Below are positions 28,321 through 43,300 of a DNA stretch of 64,000 bases, piece after piece. Numbering within the stretch: the first letter of the stretch is position 1; each line of letters begins with the position of its first letter. The notes beneath the pieces were generated by a model. The model saw nothing but the letters and a program-made list of their open reading frames with translations. It did not search any database and had not been told where the DNA came from. Position numbers and translations under genes: made by a program. Source of the stretch: Lepturacanthus savala (taxonomy: Eukaryota > Chordata > Actinopteri > Scombriformes > Trichiuridae); NCBI GenBank assembly GCA_030544235.1, contig CM060465.1:14579988-14643987 (forward strand). Direction: 5' to 3'.

Positions 28321-31300
28321 CTTTAGAAACTAGCTTCAAAATTTTGTCAATTACAGAAAATGAGCCTCATCACCAGTGTGATAAATGAATCTCTCCATTC
28401 CAAATTCTGCACAGTAATGCACACACTAATGTATTGAACTTCAGAATATTTTGGGACTTAGTGTAATCTGTCAAAAAAAAAAACAACTGTCATTTAAACA
28501 GACATCTGCAGTCATCTGGTCAGATTTAAAACACATTTTCATATCAAACTAACACCGTTTCCCCGCCTCTTGCCAGCCTCTTCTATGTGACGTTGGAGCA
28601 TGATGAGGCTGAGAGTGCGTAAAGCTCCTCAGCAGCCGAGCGTAGGCCGTCGAACCCACCCGTCCCAGGCCAAACGGAAACACTGTGAAGTGGAACCGTC
28701 CCCGGTGAGAGGTCGAGGCAAAATGCAGAAGAATGAAACAGGCCTGTTCTCCACTATTAAGAAATTCATCCGTGGAAATGCTGTCAAGGTGGGATTCTGT
28801 ATTCACAGCTACTGTTTTACTGAATGTTACTTTAACATAATAATGCGCTATAGGAGCAGACATAATTATTTTAATTCAGTGGTGCCTTAGCTGCATTTAG
28901 TTCTGATAATGTGACTCAAGCATAACAGCAAATTATGTTTTATAAACAAATCCTAGTCTCTCAACACAGCCAACATTGTTTTCTACTTTTTACAACCAAC
29001 TGTGAAACCACATACGCAGTTTATTCAGTAATCATCAAAAAACAGCTTAAATCATGAGCTTTTCTTAAAGAAAATACCTCAATTCACTTCTTTGGTCCAC
29101 TTCTATACATTGATTTAATTTAGTACAAATTACTGATACTCAGATATTTATTAAGTCATTCATAATCATACTTAGTTTTATCTTCAAAACACTTTGAAAC
29201 AGATATTTAAATTCATACAATTCTGGGTAGAGTGGTACCATGATGTAGAGAAGCTGCCCCCATAACAATTTTACTAATTTTAAAACACTACTAATTCTAT
29301 TTAACACCATCAGTAATTAGGAGGTGTTCAGATTAAAAGAACAATAACCCACCAAAAAGGTTAAACAATTAGTAACCTTGAGTGGCCGTGGATGTGTGTT
29401 TTTATTTTCAGCAGGTGGACCAGGATATCCCTGCCAAGAGAAGTCGTATTGATTGTAATTCTGAAAGCAATCTTATTACTTCAACACCACAGACTAGAGG
29501 CCTTTCCAACAAACCAGTTTCCAGACTTTGCCGGAAAACTCCAAATAAAGGTACAATATGTTCAATATGTTGTCAAAAGGAAGTTCTCATTTATGATAAC
29601 ACATTAGCATAAAGGAAAACATTTCTAGGTACATATTTATTTTAAAAAATGATCTAATCCCTTAATACAGGGGAGTCAAACTCTGACTGAACCAGTAAAC
29701 ACTTAAATAAATAACACCTACAAATGTATCCCCTTGTTTTTTAGAATGAAATGGTTTATAAATATATACACAATTAATTAACCTTCAATTTGCAAAACAG
29801 GAGAGATGACATAAGAAAAAAAGTGAAATCTGTTATTCTAAATTCATGCATTTCAATTAAAAATATTCACTCACTGAACAATATTTAGATTTTTTAAGCA
29901 ACAGGTAAAGTTATCTCCTGTCTTACAAAGGATTTACAAATCAAAACTGTAAATATTTTATCCTTTGAGTCCTGGAAGATGTTCACCGACTTCACATTTC
30001 TGTGAAGAAACAGGAACTGGTCTATTTGTCACACTTTGTACAGTCCCCCATTGGCCCTTTATTGTTTGCTCTCTGCAGATGTTTTCTTATTAAAGAGTTG
30101 TTTCCTGTCTTTAGACACGATGACGTGCAACAGTAAACCCATGAAACCAAACGGTAAACTAGAGATTCCTACCGAAGCAGCGAGCAGCCCACCGCGCACC
30201 ACCCTGCTTGGAACCATCTTCTCTCCAGTCTTCAACTTTTTCTCACCAGCAACAAAAACTGGTAAAACGGCAAAAAAGATACTTTGATATTTGAAATCAA
30301 AAATTAATAATTTAGTATTGAATTTGATCATCAGTTGCGTACCACTTGAGGTGTTTTAGACACAACCTTCGATTTGTGACTAAAAGTCTGTACTTACCGA
30401 TTTTATAATCCCTCTTTTCAGCCACTCCTGGCTCAGACTCTCCCGGCCAAGCAATGGAGGCAGAGGAAATCATGAAGCAGCTGGACATCGAGCAGGCGGA
30501 AGAAATGCCGAGCAGCACACTAACATCCACAGAGGGCATCACTCCATGTCACCCTGCCCCGATCCTACCACAGAGGCTTCAGATCAGCTCTGACACAACC
30601 ATAGAAGAAGGGGAGATTGTCACTGAAACCGACATGCCTCCATTAACCGGTAAGGCCGGGTGAACCCAAAACCTAATTTCATTTTGATAATATCAGGAAA
30701 GCTTATGTGACCATCAACTGCGTTGATTTTTAATGAGCAATTCAAATCGGAGACAAAAAACAACTCCAAATAACTTTCTACTTTTTTTTAAATATGCTTA
30801 GTTGTTCAGAAGGGTGGGGTTTATTTTCATAGGATATTTTAATATCCTACATACCCCTATTTTTTAGATTTATGAGCCTAACATGCTCATTAGAAACCTC
30901 TGCCTATCCTGTCAGTTTGTACAGCATATCAGTGTTGCTTGATTCTCTTCTTAATAATAAATAATTCCTGAAAATGATCACATTTCTTTTCCTTCTTTCT
31001 GTCTCCCATCAGCTCCCTGTTGTATGCCAGACGGCAGTTACCAACACACGTTACCCTCGGCCCCTCCAGAAACCTCATACGATGAGGACTGGGAAGTTTT
31101 TGATCCGTAAGTAGATCAAATGTCTTGTGATAACAGTAATTTATCGAGGAGCTGTAAAATAACGCACCATGAATCGAGACTAGGATGAATAACCGAACAG
31201 CACATCTTCAGGCAAAGAACAGTGTTGATTCAATGCTGCAAATCTGACAACACATGCTTTATGTATGTGATCAGAAGTGTCATCCGGATCCGCTTGAAAT

Positions 31301-34300
31301 CACATCCAAGGTGACATTGTGTTTGTGTGAACAGGGCTGCTGCAATTTAAACCTTTCTACCACTGGATGGCAGCAAAAAGACAACATTCAGCCTCTGTAT
31401 TACATGTTTACACCACTGCTGTATTTCATTTCATGATTTTCACTGCTTGACACTGACGAGTCTCAGATCTTACAGTAGATAATCAGATCTTTGCAAGCCC
31501 TGTAGCATTAAAAATATATTTTTGAATATTAAATGGTGATGATCTTTAAGTTTCTCTCTTCCTTGCTTTAAGGTACTTCTTCATCAAGCATGTGCCTCCA
31601 CTGACAGAAGAGCAGATAACACGCAAACCAGCGTTACCTTTGAAAACACGCAGCACACCAGAGTTTTCCCTTGTTTTGGATCTGGTGAGCAATGGAAGCA
31701 TCTACTGTGCTGTGTCTCATATTGGAATTAAATTAGTTTTTCATCATGGTTTCCTTCTTCTGTTTTCAGGATGAAACTCTGGTTCACTGTAGTTTGAACG
31801 AGCTAGAAGATGCAGCTCTGACATTCCCTGTACTCTTTCAGGATGTAATATACCAGGTACTAACTGTTACTTACCTTGATCACGATGGAAGGAGTCCCCT
31901 TGTTGTTGCTGTTTAAATTTCTCCTGTTGTTTGTTGCTGTTTTTAATCTCAAGGTTTATGTTCGGTTGAGGCCCTTTTTCCGAGAGTTTCTTGAGCGCAT
32001 GTCTCAAATGTATGAGGTAAGCTGCCTCTTCACGTCCCAAATATTTATCTTGACCTGTTGTCAGTTTACATATTGCTCAACTATTGCTGTCCTTTGCGTT
32101 TCAGATTATCCTCTTCACGGCTTCAAAGAAAGTCTACGCCGACAAGTTGCTTAACATCCTGGATCCCAAAAAACAGTTGGTCAGGTCAGTGACAACCTGA
32201 GACTATGAAACAGCTTTTATAATAAATTACAATGCAACGCAGTGAGTTATCTGTACAGGATAAAATTGGCAAAAAATAACATTTTCAAAATCACATCACT
32301 AACAAATGGTGAATGGTAAATGTATGATCCAACATTTGCTACTTGACAACGAATTTAGCTCATGTTTTGTAAGAGTTTTTCTTATTTTGTTTTAGCTGTT
32401 TTCTGTTTTTTGATGTGAATTCTGGTCCTTTTGCACCTTGTCGTTTATTTTGTTAAGAACATCAGCTACAGATAAGCTAGGTAAAATGGTCTGATTGGAC
32501 ACAGCAGTAACTTCCTCATACCTCTATGATGGGAATGATGAAGAGGAAGAACCTTTTTTTTCTAATAAAGAGCAAACATTCACGATTTATTTGCTGCTTT
32601 TAACATTTCTTCCATTAATATAGGTGTACTGGAGAAACAATTAACATACTCTACACATATGCATATGTTGTGCATTTGTGCTTTTACATTTAATACAGAA
32701 ATCTATGATGTAACGGCAGCAAAAGCACAAGTAATAAAATGAAAGCTAGCTGCATGTCACTTAGCTGCTTCAGTTTCAGGGTCCTGGTATATGTTCATCA
32801 GAACTGTAACTTAAATAAGCAGCCCAGGGGTTAGGGTTATCAACATAGTGAACAAAAAAGTGCAAGACTATCCACCAAAAAAAGTAGAGCTCAACATTTG
32901 CTGCTAAGCTACTAAGATGCTGCCCTGGCCAATCAAATGAGTCAATCAACCAAATTTGTTTCCTTTCCTCATGTGGTTATTACAACATAGATACAATAAT
33001 AGCTGTAACTTTTCTGTTGTGTATTCCTATCATGTTGTAATATAAAGCTGTGCAGTGATTTGATGATCATAACCCTTCACACTCGCTTAAAATAGACTTT
33101 GGATTATATTTGATTCTTAACCAGTGCTGTTTTTTCCTCAGGCTGTACTTACTCTTTATTTTTAAATATCAGTGGTATATTTCATGAACTTGAGAAGATA
33201 TTTAAATCGAGGAACCTTGTTCTTTCTGTTTTTTCAGACACAGGCTATTTCGGGAGCACTGCGTGTGCGTTCAAGGAAATTACATTAAAGACCTCAACAT
33301 TCTCGGACGGGATCTTTCCAAGACAATAATAATTGATAACTCACCCCAAGCCTTTGCCTACCAGGTAAATTAAAATTCCAATGTATAATTCAAGCTCTTT
33401 TCATTTGTTTGTTATTTAATGAGCTTGGTGATATGTTAATCTCATCAAAGCTTTTGTCTCCTCTTTCAGCTTTCCAACGGAATCCCAATTGAGAGCTGGT
33501 TTGTGGACAGAAACGACAATGAGCTTCTAAAGCTTGTTCCTTTCCTCGAGAATCTCGTGGAGCTGGTAGGTATTTAGACTGATTGACATTTGCTTTTTGA
33601 CACAGAGTCACAAAGTCCATTTCTGGGCAGTTTTGAAGTAATCCTACCTTTTCTACTGGTGTTTATCACAGAATGAAGATGTCAGACCGCACATCCGAGA
33701 GCGGTTTCGTTTGCATGACCTCTTGCCTCCAGATTGAGGAGCTCAAGTTCTTTCATGTCAAGACGGTATCAACATTGGAATAATGCTGACCCCCCCCCCC
33801 AGAAGGATATATTAAATGGATTTCTCTTTGCAAACATTGCCATTATTATTATTATTTTTTAATCATGCAAAAAATTTGAAAGCTACGTTTGAGTGTAAAG
33901 CCCTGGATGTTTTTATGCATACACGCTCAAACTAGACTCAGAACAAACTGCTCACCGCAGCAGGTTCTTCACTCTTTGCTTCTTCTAAGTGCGACCTTGA
34001 AGACGGCCTCCTTGAAGGTATTTTGTCTCTTAACAACCATTTTGGATTGACAAAACTGAATGTCATGCAGTGTTGGATAATATGGACCTTGCTGGCTTCA
34101 GCCTGACCTTGAACGACCAGTCAAACCTGTATAATATTCACTCTATTTACTTGTAAATATATGTATATAATGTTTTTTTCCTCTTCAAGGTTTTTAAGTC
34201 ATTTTATTTTCAGATTTTAGTATGTATTCTTTGATTCAGTTGCTTTTATAAACCAACAAAATGTTAGTGTGTTTTGTTTGAAGTTGTTGATAAACAGCTG

Positions 34301-37300
34301 CTTTTCTGTTGTATGCCTGTATTATTCCTGTGATGCTTTACTCCATTACATGCAGTTGTCTGTAATAAGGTGCAGTTTTAAAAATGTATCTTTGGGAGGA
34401 AAATGTTTCTAAAACAATATTTTAAAGCTCTGTAAGCTAGAATAGGGTCTCAACTGAATACAAAAGCCATAATGGCCGAGTAATAATTTTGGAGATTTGT
34501 ATTTGAGAGTCCATTTCGACACCTTGATCGTCCTCTTTGATGAGGTGTGGGTTGGGGGAGGGGAGGGGGTTTCAGGCATCTTGCACTTTGACATCCAGCC
34601 CTTTGTAAGTTGATGTAAAATCTTGTCACTTTTCTACACGGGTGTGTATCACCTCAATTTGTTATGTGGGGGTTAAAAAAAAGAAATTGTAGCACCAGCA
34701 AATTGCCAACATGTTTGCTTTTAAATCTTGTTTTCCAAGACGTCTTGTATGTGGGATCTTTATGATGTAGGAGTCACAAGTTTTATTGACTATTGAATGA
34801 TCACTCCTGTTGTGTTCAGTGTTACTCAATGGTTTCCTTGAAAATAAATACATTTTATATGACTCAAAGCTTCCTGTTATATAAATGCATCATCTTGGAC
34901 ATGTTTGTTTATACATATAGTTTTAGTATTTTACAAAAGACAACCATTGACACCTTGTGCAAGACATAACAGATCATTGTTAAAGAGCTGGCTGTTCACA
35001 GAGCTGTGACTAAGCACATTAATAGAGGAGTGAAGGGAAGGAAAAGATGTGGTAGAAATAAGTGTACAAGCAATAGGGATACCCACACCCTGGAAAAGAT
35101 GGTGAAACAAAGCATATTCAAAAATGATGGGGAGATTCACAAAGAGTAGATTGCAGCTGGAGTTGGTGCTTCAAAAACCACCAACACAGACTTATGCAAG
35201 ACGTGTATTTCATCTGTTCCATTCCTTGTGGCAAGCCACTCTTGAACAAGAGACGGCGTCGGAATCATCTCACCTTGGCTAAAGACAAAAAGGACTGGGC
35301 TGCTGCTGAGTGGTCCAAAGTTATGCAACGTAATTTTGCATGTCCTTTGGAAATCAAGGTCCCTGAGTCTGGAGGAACAGAGAAGCACAGAATCCATATT
35401 GCTTGAAGTTGAAAAGTTTCGACAGTCAGTGAAGGTTTGGGGCGTCATGTCATCTATCGGGTAGTTTTAGAGCACTTCATGTTTCCTGCTACTAATCAAC
35501 TTCATGGAGATGCAGAATTCATTTTCCAACAGGATGGTTGGTTGGTTTCTTTTTTCAGTATCTGAAAAGCTAGAGTCTCCAGTACAGATTAAAAAATCAA
35601 CACTATTTCTTTAATCAAAGATCTACTGAAATATTCTGTTCCATCATCCAGTGAGTCTAAAAATACATCTGTCAAAACCTAAAAAAATTAGGAGTAAAAA
35701 TCAGAGCAGACGCCTTCTCCCTAAAGATTTCACTGAGATCTGAATATTGAGGGGTCCACCAATAATATTGGGTACATGAGTCTCTTTATCTTAAGGCTCA
35801 ACAGAAGCATCTTCACTGATAGATGACAGAGGTCCCACTTCATCACCAGAAAGTGGTCAAGCCAAAATAATAAGAATTCTTATTTGGTCTTACTACTTAT
35901 TCCTGCTTTTTGGAGAATAATATTATTCCATGCCATACCAACCAATTGATTGTATATGGCTTTATTTATACACTAGCTATATTTTTAAATCATGATATAT
36001 GTGGTACAGATGCTGCAACATCCTTTATGTAAAGCATTACCTTTGGAGATCCAACTGAAAAATCCCAGATGAATTACTGTGAATGTGAATATGAATGACT
36101 GTACCAGAGCCTTCACTGTATTCATAATGGCTGCATTGATATGATATTTAAAGGTTCATATCAATGATAGAGAAACATATCTAACCATACACATAACCTT
36201 AAAATATAACACTTTATCCACACTGACAGGATGACAGAAACATGCAGTTTCCTAATAAAATGTAACTGTATATGTAATCCTATGAAAAATAATCCTATAG
36301 CAAGTCGGTAATACCTCACAAATACTTCATCTTGACTTGTTGCTTCTTCATCTGTTCGTCTCCTCATTAAGAATGAGTCATTTGAGAATGTGTAAATGTC
36401 ACTGCTTTGAAAACTTAGGATATCCAGTGACAGGTAGACATAGTTTATTGTTATGTACACAATACGCCGATAACCTGTGGATGTCTTAATCCTTTTGTTC
36501 TTTCAAGAAATAGGTCATTACCTGATTGTAAGTGTGCACTCAATTGCCCCTTCCAGAGGTCATGTGACTCCAAACACAAAGGGGGCCAGTCTTTCCACCT
36601 CCATCGGACTTATCTAACCGTGTTCAGAAGGAAGAATTATTTCCAGACTAAACCACACCATTGATAGCGTAAAGATAAGATGCCGATATGATGATAATTA
36701 ACAATGTATTTAGGCTAAATCCACCTAGTGCAGGAACCCCCCCGGCCTCGTCTATTGGCTACTGGTGGGGGTGGAAGTCGTGGCTCATAAACTATGAAGC
36801 CTATATAGCTATATATAAAAGGTGGCCTCACCCCAGCATAACTGCATAACTGCATTAGGGTTGATGAACTCAAGGATTGAGGATGTGGCTGCTGTTCTTA
36901 TTCAGTGCTGTGCTGGGGGCGTTGGGGTCAGAGGAGACACCTTCTGGGTCAGCCCAGCAGCTTCAGGCCCTGCACTGCCCGCCCTGCGAGCAGATCCACT
37001 GCTCCTCCCGCCAGGCTCTGAAGCTCCAGTGCAAAGGCGGCGTCACGACGGGCGTGTGCGGCTGCTGCCCTGTATGCGCCAGGATGGAGGGGGAGGCCTG
37101 CGGAGGATCGTGGGACTATCTGGGGAACTGCGATGAAGGGCTGGTGTGTGTTTACCAGGAGGCAGCGGCCGACAAACCAGACACTGAGCGCAAAGGCGTC
37201 TGTAAAGCAGGTGAGCTCCGAATTCATCCTTAAAAGCGAATATTTTAAAAAGAAGAATCGGTGTCTGAGTTTTTCCATCACATAAAAGTCAAACAAAAAT

Positions 37301-40300
37301 ACTAATACTTCAATGTAAAAAAATACTGACACGCACTCATCATGCAGCAGAATCACTTCTGTTTGGAATTTATTGGTTTGCAAAAGAAATTAAATGAATA
37401 CAAAGAATGTCTTTCACATTCATATATAATCTACAGAAAGATACAATACAACAATTGTGCTAGTGAGGTAAGAAATCCAAGGAGGGCTTATAATGCAGCC
37501 ATATTAATATCACATAAAAGAACACAAGGAATATAAAGGAATTAAGTTTAAATTAAAGGAAATAAAGGAAAAAAAATAACTCAAACAAGAAGAGAACAAC
37601 AATAAAAAAGCACATAAAACATTTGTTAAAGAAAACATCTAACCACATATTGACATTTGTGAAGTGGTTTATGAATGTCATACAATTGCTTCTGTTTATG
37701 TTATTAAAATATTTTATTTTTATTATTACTGACTTATTAATATTTCAATGTTGTGGCTGGTCATGAGGAATAATTTCATCATATTGTATTTTAACCCATA
37801 GGAACACATCTTGTTATTAAAACTGCTCATACTGTATGTTTAGTAGTGATTACATGCGATATAAAGGTATAGGAATAAAAAGTATATCTCCCTATATACA
37901 AATGGAAATGAACAGACTTCATAATTAAAAACAATACTATAGGTAATTACGCAGACAGTAAATCTAGTTTCTGAGACGTGAAGACTGATAATGTGGTCAA
38001 GCCTTCCTTTGATTCAAAGGTGTTCTGCTAACCGTTAAACCATAATTACACCTCTTATCTCCGTGGAGAAAATAAGATTAGAAAATTTTTGCTGCTCAGA
38101 GTGAAAAAAAAATGTAAATAATACATTTAACATAATCAATACCTTGTAAAGTGAACTTTTTTGGGATTGTCATTTTGTGTTAAAATGTGTTTTATGCAGT
38201 GATTGAGCCCCAGCGTCCAGAGAAGTGTCACCCAGAGTGCACTAAGGAATATTGTCAGGCCAACCCCTCCGGAGTCTGCTCTGCCAGGTGACTGGAGGAC
38301 ACGTCCTCTATGAAATCTGCTTTATCTACATAAAAAAAGTCTTTTCATTCTGCATTTTTAACAGGAAAGTGAATTCCCTGCTCTGCACTGTAGGTCTGTG
38401 TCTCTGGAGAAGAAAGCTTGCCAGGGCTCCTGCCAGCACACCTCCTGTTTAAGCTGTTTGCTGCTGAAACCTCCATCATGCCCACAGACCTGCTCCTCTT
38501 CAGATTCTGCCTGTCTACGTCGCTTTGGGAGGTGTGTGCACAATCACCTGTCAGTACCTCAAAGTGTATGCAACCAGAACCTACAGGTAAGGAAGGTGTT
38601 TCTTTACTATATATACTGCTGTATACCTGACACACTTCATTCATTAATCCGCCACTGTCTTTTCTCCCTTTAGAGCGATGCCGAGGGGCATTTTGTGTGC
38701 TTGGTTCCAGGATGTCCAAATTCATCAGAGTGACTTCTTCTGAGAAGAGGAAATGTTAAGTAGCTCATGTAGCATAAATGTAAAAGGCAGCTATTTCTGA
38801 ACTTTGTGCATAACTGGAAAAAATACTTTATAAAACAATCACATTTTGTATACATCGTAAAACTGAATAAAAATGTGAAATTTAGATTGTGTGAATTAAC
38901 AATCCATGTTGCAATGTATTTGATTTTAATAAAGTTGATGTGATCAGATACGGTCTCCCTGCTTTGAGAAAAACATGAAATCTCTCCATCATAATGGAAA
39001 CAAACAAAAAACTACAGCCATGTTAGCAGTTCTGTGAGTCTGAGATAAATGCTAACAACTTTTAGCTAAATGTTAACAATATTAATAGTAATGTGCTAAT
39101 ATTTTTACCTTACCCTTTTCAGTAATATGTTAACCATGTTGCAGAATAGCAATGTGAAATGTGTAAAATGTGTGAATAAAATACATCTGAGTCTGAGTCA
39201 TGAACCACAGTTTTATCAATTCCAGATTACTGAAGCAAATAGGGCATTTCATCCAATGACCCTATTCACAGCAGCTATATTCACATAAAATAGTACATAA
39301 ACAAAGGTGTTACAAAAGTGATGCAAATTAAGGCTCCATTTCATGTAGAGTAACAAAGCCAACTTTCACAAAGGAGAACTTTGACTTGAATACAACAGAA
39401 CCTTAATTAGCGTTATTAGTGTTTACTTACTATTTTATGTCAATGCGGCTGCTGTGAATTTATTGTTTAATAATGTCAGATCATTTTTATTTAAAACCAT
39501 AAATGTGGCCAGGGGATAAATTAGATCATTAGCATACACCTCGAATGAATGGCTGTACAGAGTTTTATTTCAATCCACAGAGATGAGGTTGGAATATTAA
39601 ATGTTTTTTTACCTGATGTTGGTATTCCAGGAATCTAATAGCTCTATGGATGAATCACAATAAAACAAAAAGTGTCAACCTCCTGGTGATGCTTGAGGAA
39701 AAAGTCAGATGATTACTGAGGTCAAATGGGTTCATCTGAACATGAATATATGAAATTAGCCTTCTTCTGACTCCATCCAGTAGTTGTTGAGATATTTCTG
39801 TCTAGATCAAATTGTTGGATCAAAATTTTCATTATTAGGCAATTCAATTCCATTGTTGCCAGTTTTCAACTGACAATTATCATTTTGTGGTGGAAATCAA
39901 TGTATGCCATATTGTAATGAATAAGAGATTATAATTAATCAAGTAATTACCACCATGATGCTGTGCACACTTTGGAAAAAAATGCATTGAAATGTGCAGC
40001 AAATATGTAAAAATAAGAGTAAAAAGGAGGTGGTAGGACAATGGGGGTATATCAGTACCAGTACAAGTACCGTCATGTCTGGTTCCTTTTTCAGGAGTTT
40101 TTCTCGTTCATAATTAAAACGCCTCAAGTCCCCTCCACCATTGCTGCCCCTCTGTGATGGTTATTGAATAACAGAGAGTTTATGAGGCAGCAATAATGAA
40201 GCTTGTACAGAAAGGGAATAAAGTGTGGACCAACAATGGGCAGTTTGTTCTACGTCCTTCAAATGGCAGCCGTTTCTGAAGAAGAAGCCTTTTATCTGGA

Positions 40301-43300
40301 GGATTTCGCAAGATGGGAGCAGTTTTTATACCAAAACAAAGGCCTGCGTTTGCTTTCATCTTCTCTCTCGTCAGTCAGTTGCATCACTAAACAAGAATGT
40401 AACTAAATAATATCCTGCTTTTAATCAGACATGAGAGGATTACGAAGCTATTTTTTCAGCTACTTTGTAAAGGAACTGAAGCAAGTGCCAAAGTGTGATG
40501 GATCAATGAGAAATAGTGTCAGATTTGTACGCTTATGCCTAAATTAATGAAATCATTATTTTCTCGTTAAATAAAAAAAAAATACTTTTTACTACTTCTT
40601 TTCTAAATCTGGCTATATTATGCACTTTGGATCTACCAGAAAATATCTATTGAGTGATAAAATTTGTGTCCGATTCTAAATTCACCATTCCTATAATACT
40701 TTGTCCTCTTTTCGACACTGAGTGCAAATTGCAAAAAAGTTTTCTTTTTCCTCCACTTTTCTTGTACTTCCAACTGTGGCTACACATCAGCCTATCAGGC
40801 GCCTATTAGAACAGCAAGATATGTGATCAAAGCAGGCCGCCTCTGTTATCAACCCCATATATCCTTCTCACTTTTTTTAGCTGATGAAAACAAAGCATAA
40901 CAAAGGACTGTCCGCATGCCAGCTGTAATAAATGTGCCTCTCTCGGAGACAAGCTATGTTAAAGTCTGAATATATGTGCATTAACAATACAAAACCCAGG
41001 AACAATAGAAAAGACCAAGAGATTATTATGAAATAGTGACCTCAAAGCAGATTTGGAAGAACGTGTATAAGAATGTAGTGTCTGAAGAAAGAGTGTGATA
41101 TTGAAGGGATAAATTCAACCATTATTTAACTGAGATTTAAATCAACTTTTGAACAAAGTACCTGAAAACATTTTCAGCCAAATTATAATTTTATTGATGT
41201 CATAAACATTTTAAGAGTTTTCTGGAGTTCTCCAGCTTACCTTCTCTACTGCTATAATGTTGTAAAAGCATATCCAATCCAAAATGATGAAAAAGATTGT
41301 CAGTGACGTTCCTACAACCCACCTATTACATTTAATGTATATCACAATCACCAGAATGGCTACGTACCTATCCTTCATCAAAACTATTATGTTAAAAAAC
41401 ATAAAGTTACACTAAAATTGTGAGTTATGAAAACAGTCTTATTTATTTAACAAAATCTGAGTAATACAATGATGTAGCATTAAAAAATTAAGTATTCTAA
41501 AGAGAAACGTTGTTATAATAGTCATCACAGACTCTAATGACCCAGTACAATCAGTTATGTTTGTTAAAAAAAAAAAGTTTCAAATTTTGTCCCAACCTTT
41601 CTCACACTTAAACAAAATTATTTTTGAACCACCCTTTGGTTTGGTAAAACTGTCCTTAGACGACCAAAACCACACCGCAACAGTTTATCTACATAACATA
41701 AGGTTTACTAAACTGTCAAAATTACAGTTGAAACATTGCATTACATTTTTAAAATGAAAAATTTCTCATTGCACATTTCAATTAAGTTAAATCCTAGCTT
41801 AAATTTAAAAAAGATACTGTAGGTTAATGTGGTATACCAGTAATTAGAACTATTTGTACAAATAAAAAAAGGAAAGATCGTTGAGAAAAAAAAAATGTAT
41901 AAAAAAGGTGCATAATATTGCGGCTCAGGCCTCCAGTCCTTCTCTGATCAGGAAGGCACATTGGATAATAACCATCCAGGCCATGTGTCCTGTTGTCTTG
42001 TCACCTGAATAACCGGTTCCAGAAGGATATGAAGGTGGTGGAGTTGAAGGCACCGATAAATACAAGTAGCAGAATGTAGAGAATCATCATGACAGCAAAA
42101 TGGTGTCTGAGCAGCCAGGAAGTGCTGCGGGAATGTCTGGAGAGGAAAAAGACAAAAACAGAATGATGAAACCACTCAATTTATCTCATTCACCTTATGA
42201 TTACTCTGTTTCATTAAAAAACAGCAGGTATATATACACATCTAAACATCTATTTCCTTATTCAACTATTGGTGAAGGAGCAACCAACATTTTGGGCAGT
42301 TTTATAAGAGTTATTTAAGACTATTTCAATGTCAGTCACTCATTTTCTATACTCGCTTATTTCTCACTAGGGTCACTGGAGCCAATCCCAGTGCATTACA
42401 GGTGAGAGGCAGGGAAACACCCCAGATGGTCGCCAGCTATTGTGGGGCACACACGCTCACATGCTCACACCTACGGGCAATTTAGAGTCTCTAATTAACC
42501 TCAGCATGTTTTTGGACTGTGGGAGGAATTGGAGAACACCCACATTGACATGAGGAAAACATGAAAACTCCACATAAAAAGGTCCCAGCCAAAGGTCTTT
42601 AACCTGTGCAGCAACCTTCTTGCTGCGAGGCTACAGTGCTACCCACTGTTCCACCCTCTATTTAGATGTCCTGGTTTCAAATCTGGTTGGGACAAATAAT
42701 ACAGGTAATCCAGCCTCTCTCCTTTTCATCATTTCCTGTCAGATCTCTACCTGCTCTCTATCTAATAAAGGCAGAAAAGGCCCCAAATACTAAAACAAAT
42801 GGGAAGCACTTGTATCAATATGCACTATTGCTATGTACAAGAATTCCCTTACTTAAAGCTTTTGTGGCCTTATAAACATTCTTATTTATACAAACGTTGC
42901 TTCTGACCAATACATTTTTTTTGTGTATTTGCATCATTTGCGTAAAGTGATTGGATCCATGAGGTTCTTACCTGGAGTGGTGCCTCCTCTGAGAGTAAAT
43001 GAGCAGGTACTTGACTCGCAAAAGCTGATTGTTTGTGACCACAAAGTATTTCTGTGGCACATCGCCTCCTTCACTGTTTTTTGCCCTTGAGCGCTGTCGG
43101 TCGATGATTTCAGAGTCTGAAAGGGGATTAAAGTGGCCGATTTTATCATGCAGCAATTTAAACACCAGTGTGACAGGATTTATATTTAGTGTGTGCACAG
43201 ACACAGGGTTAACGCACCTTTTTTCTTCACCTGGCACTTTACATCTGGGTGATCAATGACTTCACATAAGGCGACACAGCTAAGCTGCGAACCCAGGAGA